Under the pieces are notes generated by a model that was not told the origin of the DNA, searched no databases, and saw only the letters and a program-made list of their open reading frames with translations. Position numbers and translations under genes: made by a program. Positions 63,960 through 64,000 of a stretch of DNA of 64,000 bases are shown here, one piece after another (the first letter of the stretch is position 1; each line of letters begins with the position of its first letter). Source of the stretch: an uncultured Pelagibacteraceae bacterium (GTDB taxonomy: Bacteria > Pseudomonadota > Alphaproteobacteria > Pelagibacterales > Pelagibacteraceae). The stretch spans positions 1 through 64,000 of the forward strand of contig CACNVX010000003.1 in the NCBI GenBank assembly GCA_902624045.1. Reading direction: 5' to 3'.

Positions 63960-64000
63960 TTATTTTTTTAATTGTATAGATCCACCAATTTTTTCTAGTT
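63960..64000 (-). CDS. rplO: 50S ribosomal protein L15, C-terminal end (5' part outside window)
   Basis: On the minus strand the last 12 codons read LEKIGGSIQLKK and stop at 63962-63960. This matches the L15 C-terminal strand (usually 'vekaGGsve'). The order rplO-secY-adk is standard. Only 41 bases are visible. Confidence 0.8.
   Translation of the reverse strand, partial: LEKIGGSIQLKK

Noticed and set aside
1..64000. CRISPR array, insertion sequence or prophage
   Set aside because: No regularly spaced repeats, transposase or phage structural genes were seen; the lone tyrosine recombinase is not enough.

Overview
The window looks like a SAR11-type marine alphaproteobacterium (Pelagibacterales). 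The DNA is very AT-rich, proteins are full of Lys/Asn/Ile, and genes are packed with 1-8 nt overlaps and almost no spacers. Several features fit SAR11: a four-subunit sarcosine oxidase operon, a tandem SAM-II/SAM-V riboswitch in front of metY, a K+-independent proton pyrophosphatase, and alphaproteobacterial gene orders such as rpmF-plsX-ihfA-merR and secY-adk-rpsM-rpsK-rpoA-rplQ. The species is inferred from content; no rRNA gene is present.

Layout. 1-2075: tail of a cell-surface sugar cluster (GT9-like fragment, GT4-like glycosyltransferase, FkbM methyltransferase). 2055-4116: boundary zone with a tyrosine recombinase, a 37-bp inverted repeat touching its start, a 56-residue membrane protein overlapping a one-domain MGMT, and the longest gene-free stretch (533 bp). 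4117-8419: DMT and AEC transporters, hom, a small lipoprotein, argC. 8453-10891: rpsI-rplM diverging from the riboswitch-controlled metY. 10920-17373: ctaA, a chorismate mutase, rpmG, merR, ihfA, plsX, rpmF, a cytochrome bc1 assembly chaperone diverging from bamE, then hppA. 17451-24800: thiL-nusB-ribH-ribB-ribE-ribD-nrdR-glyA-rpiB and an Asp/Asn-hydroxylase-like gene in one leftward run. 24873-33191: hemB, then leftward recO-rnc-lepB-acpS-pdxJ-pyrE-spoT-folK-smpB-dapA. 33235-40725: slt, tRNA-Ser(GCU), soxBDAG and a terminator. 40716-47380: nuclease, MATE transporter, trhO, O-methyltransferase, gatBAC. 47431-53822: ruvX, pyrB, a dihydroorotase homologue lacking metal ligands, plsY, topA, ridA. 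53823-59733: ugd-galU, panC, mgtE, lipB, rluC-family gene. 59744-64000: the alpha-operon end of the ribosomal-protein cluster, in which rpsM carries a 2-nt frameshift.

How the genes fit together: one-carbon and methionine metabolism recurs (soxBDAG yields methylene-THF, glyA uses it, metY makes homocysteine under SAM control). Riboflavin synthesis sits beside flavin users. GalU and Ugd make UDP-glucuronate for surface sugars or glycolipids. PlsX and PlsY, in separate clusters, give the acyl-phosphate route into phospholipids.

No prophage, IS element or CRISPR array is visible. The signals most worth a second look are: the pairing that could link the two SAM aptamers; the dif/att-like repeat at the recombinase; the rpsM frameshift; two enzymes that kept their fold but lost catalytic residues (the RibA half of RibB, and PyrC); the absence of fabH between plsX and ihfA; and promoters whose -10 boxes lie only 6-11 nt from start codons, which predicts leaderless mRNAs.
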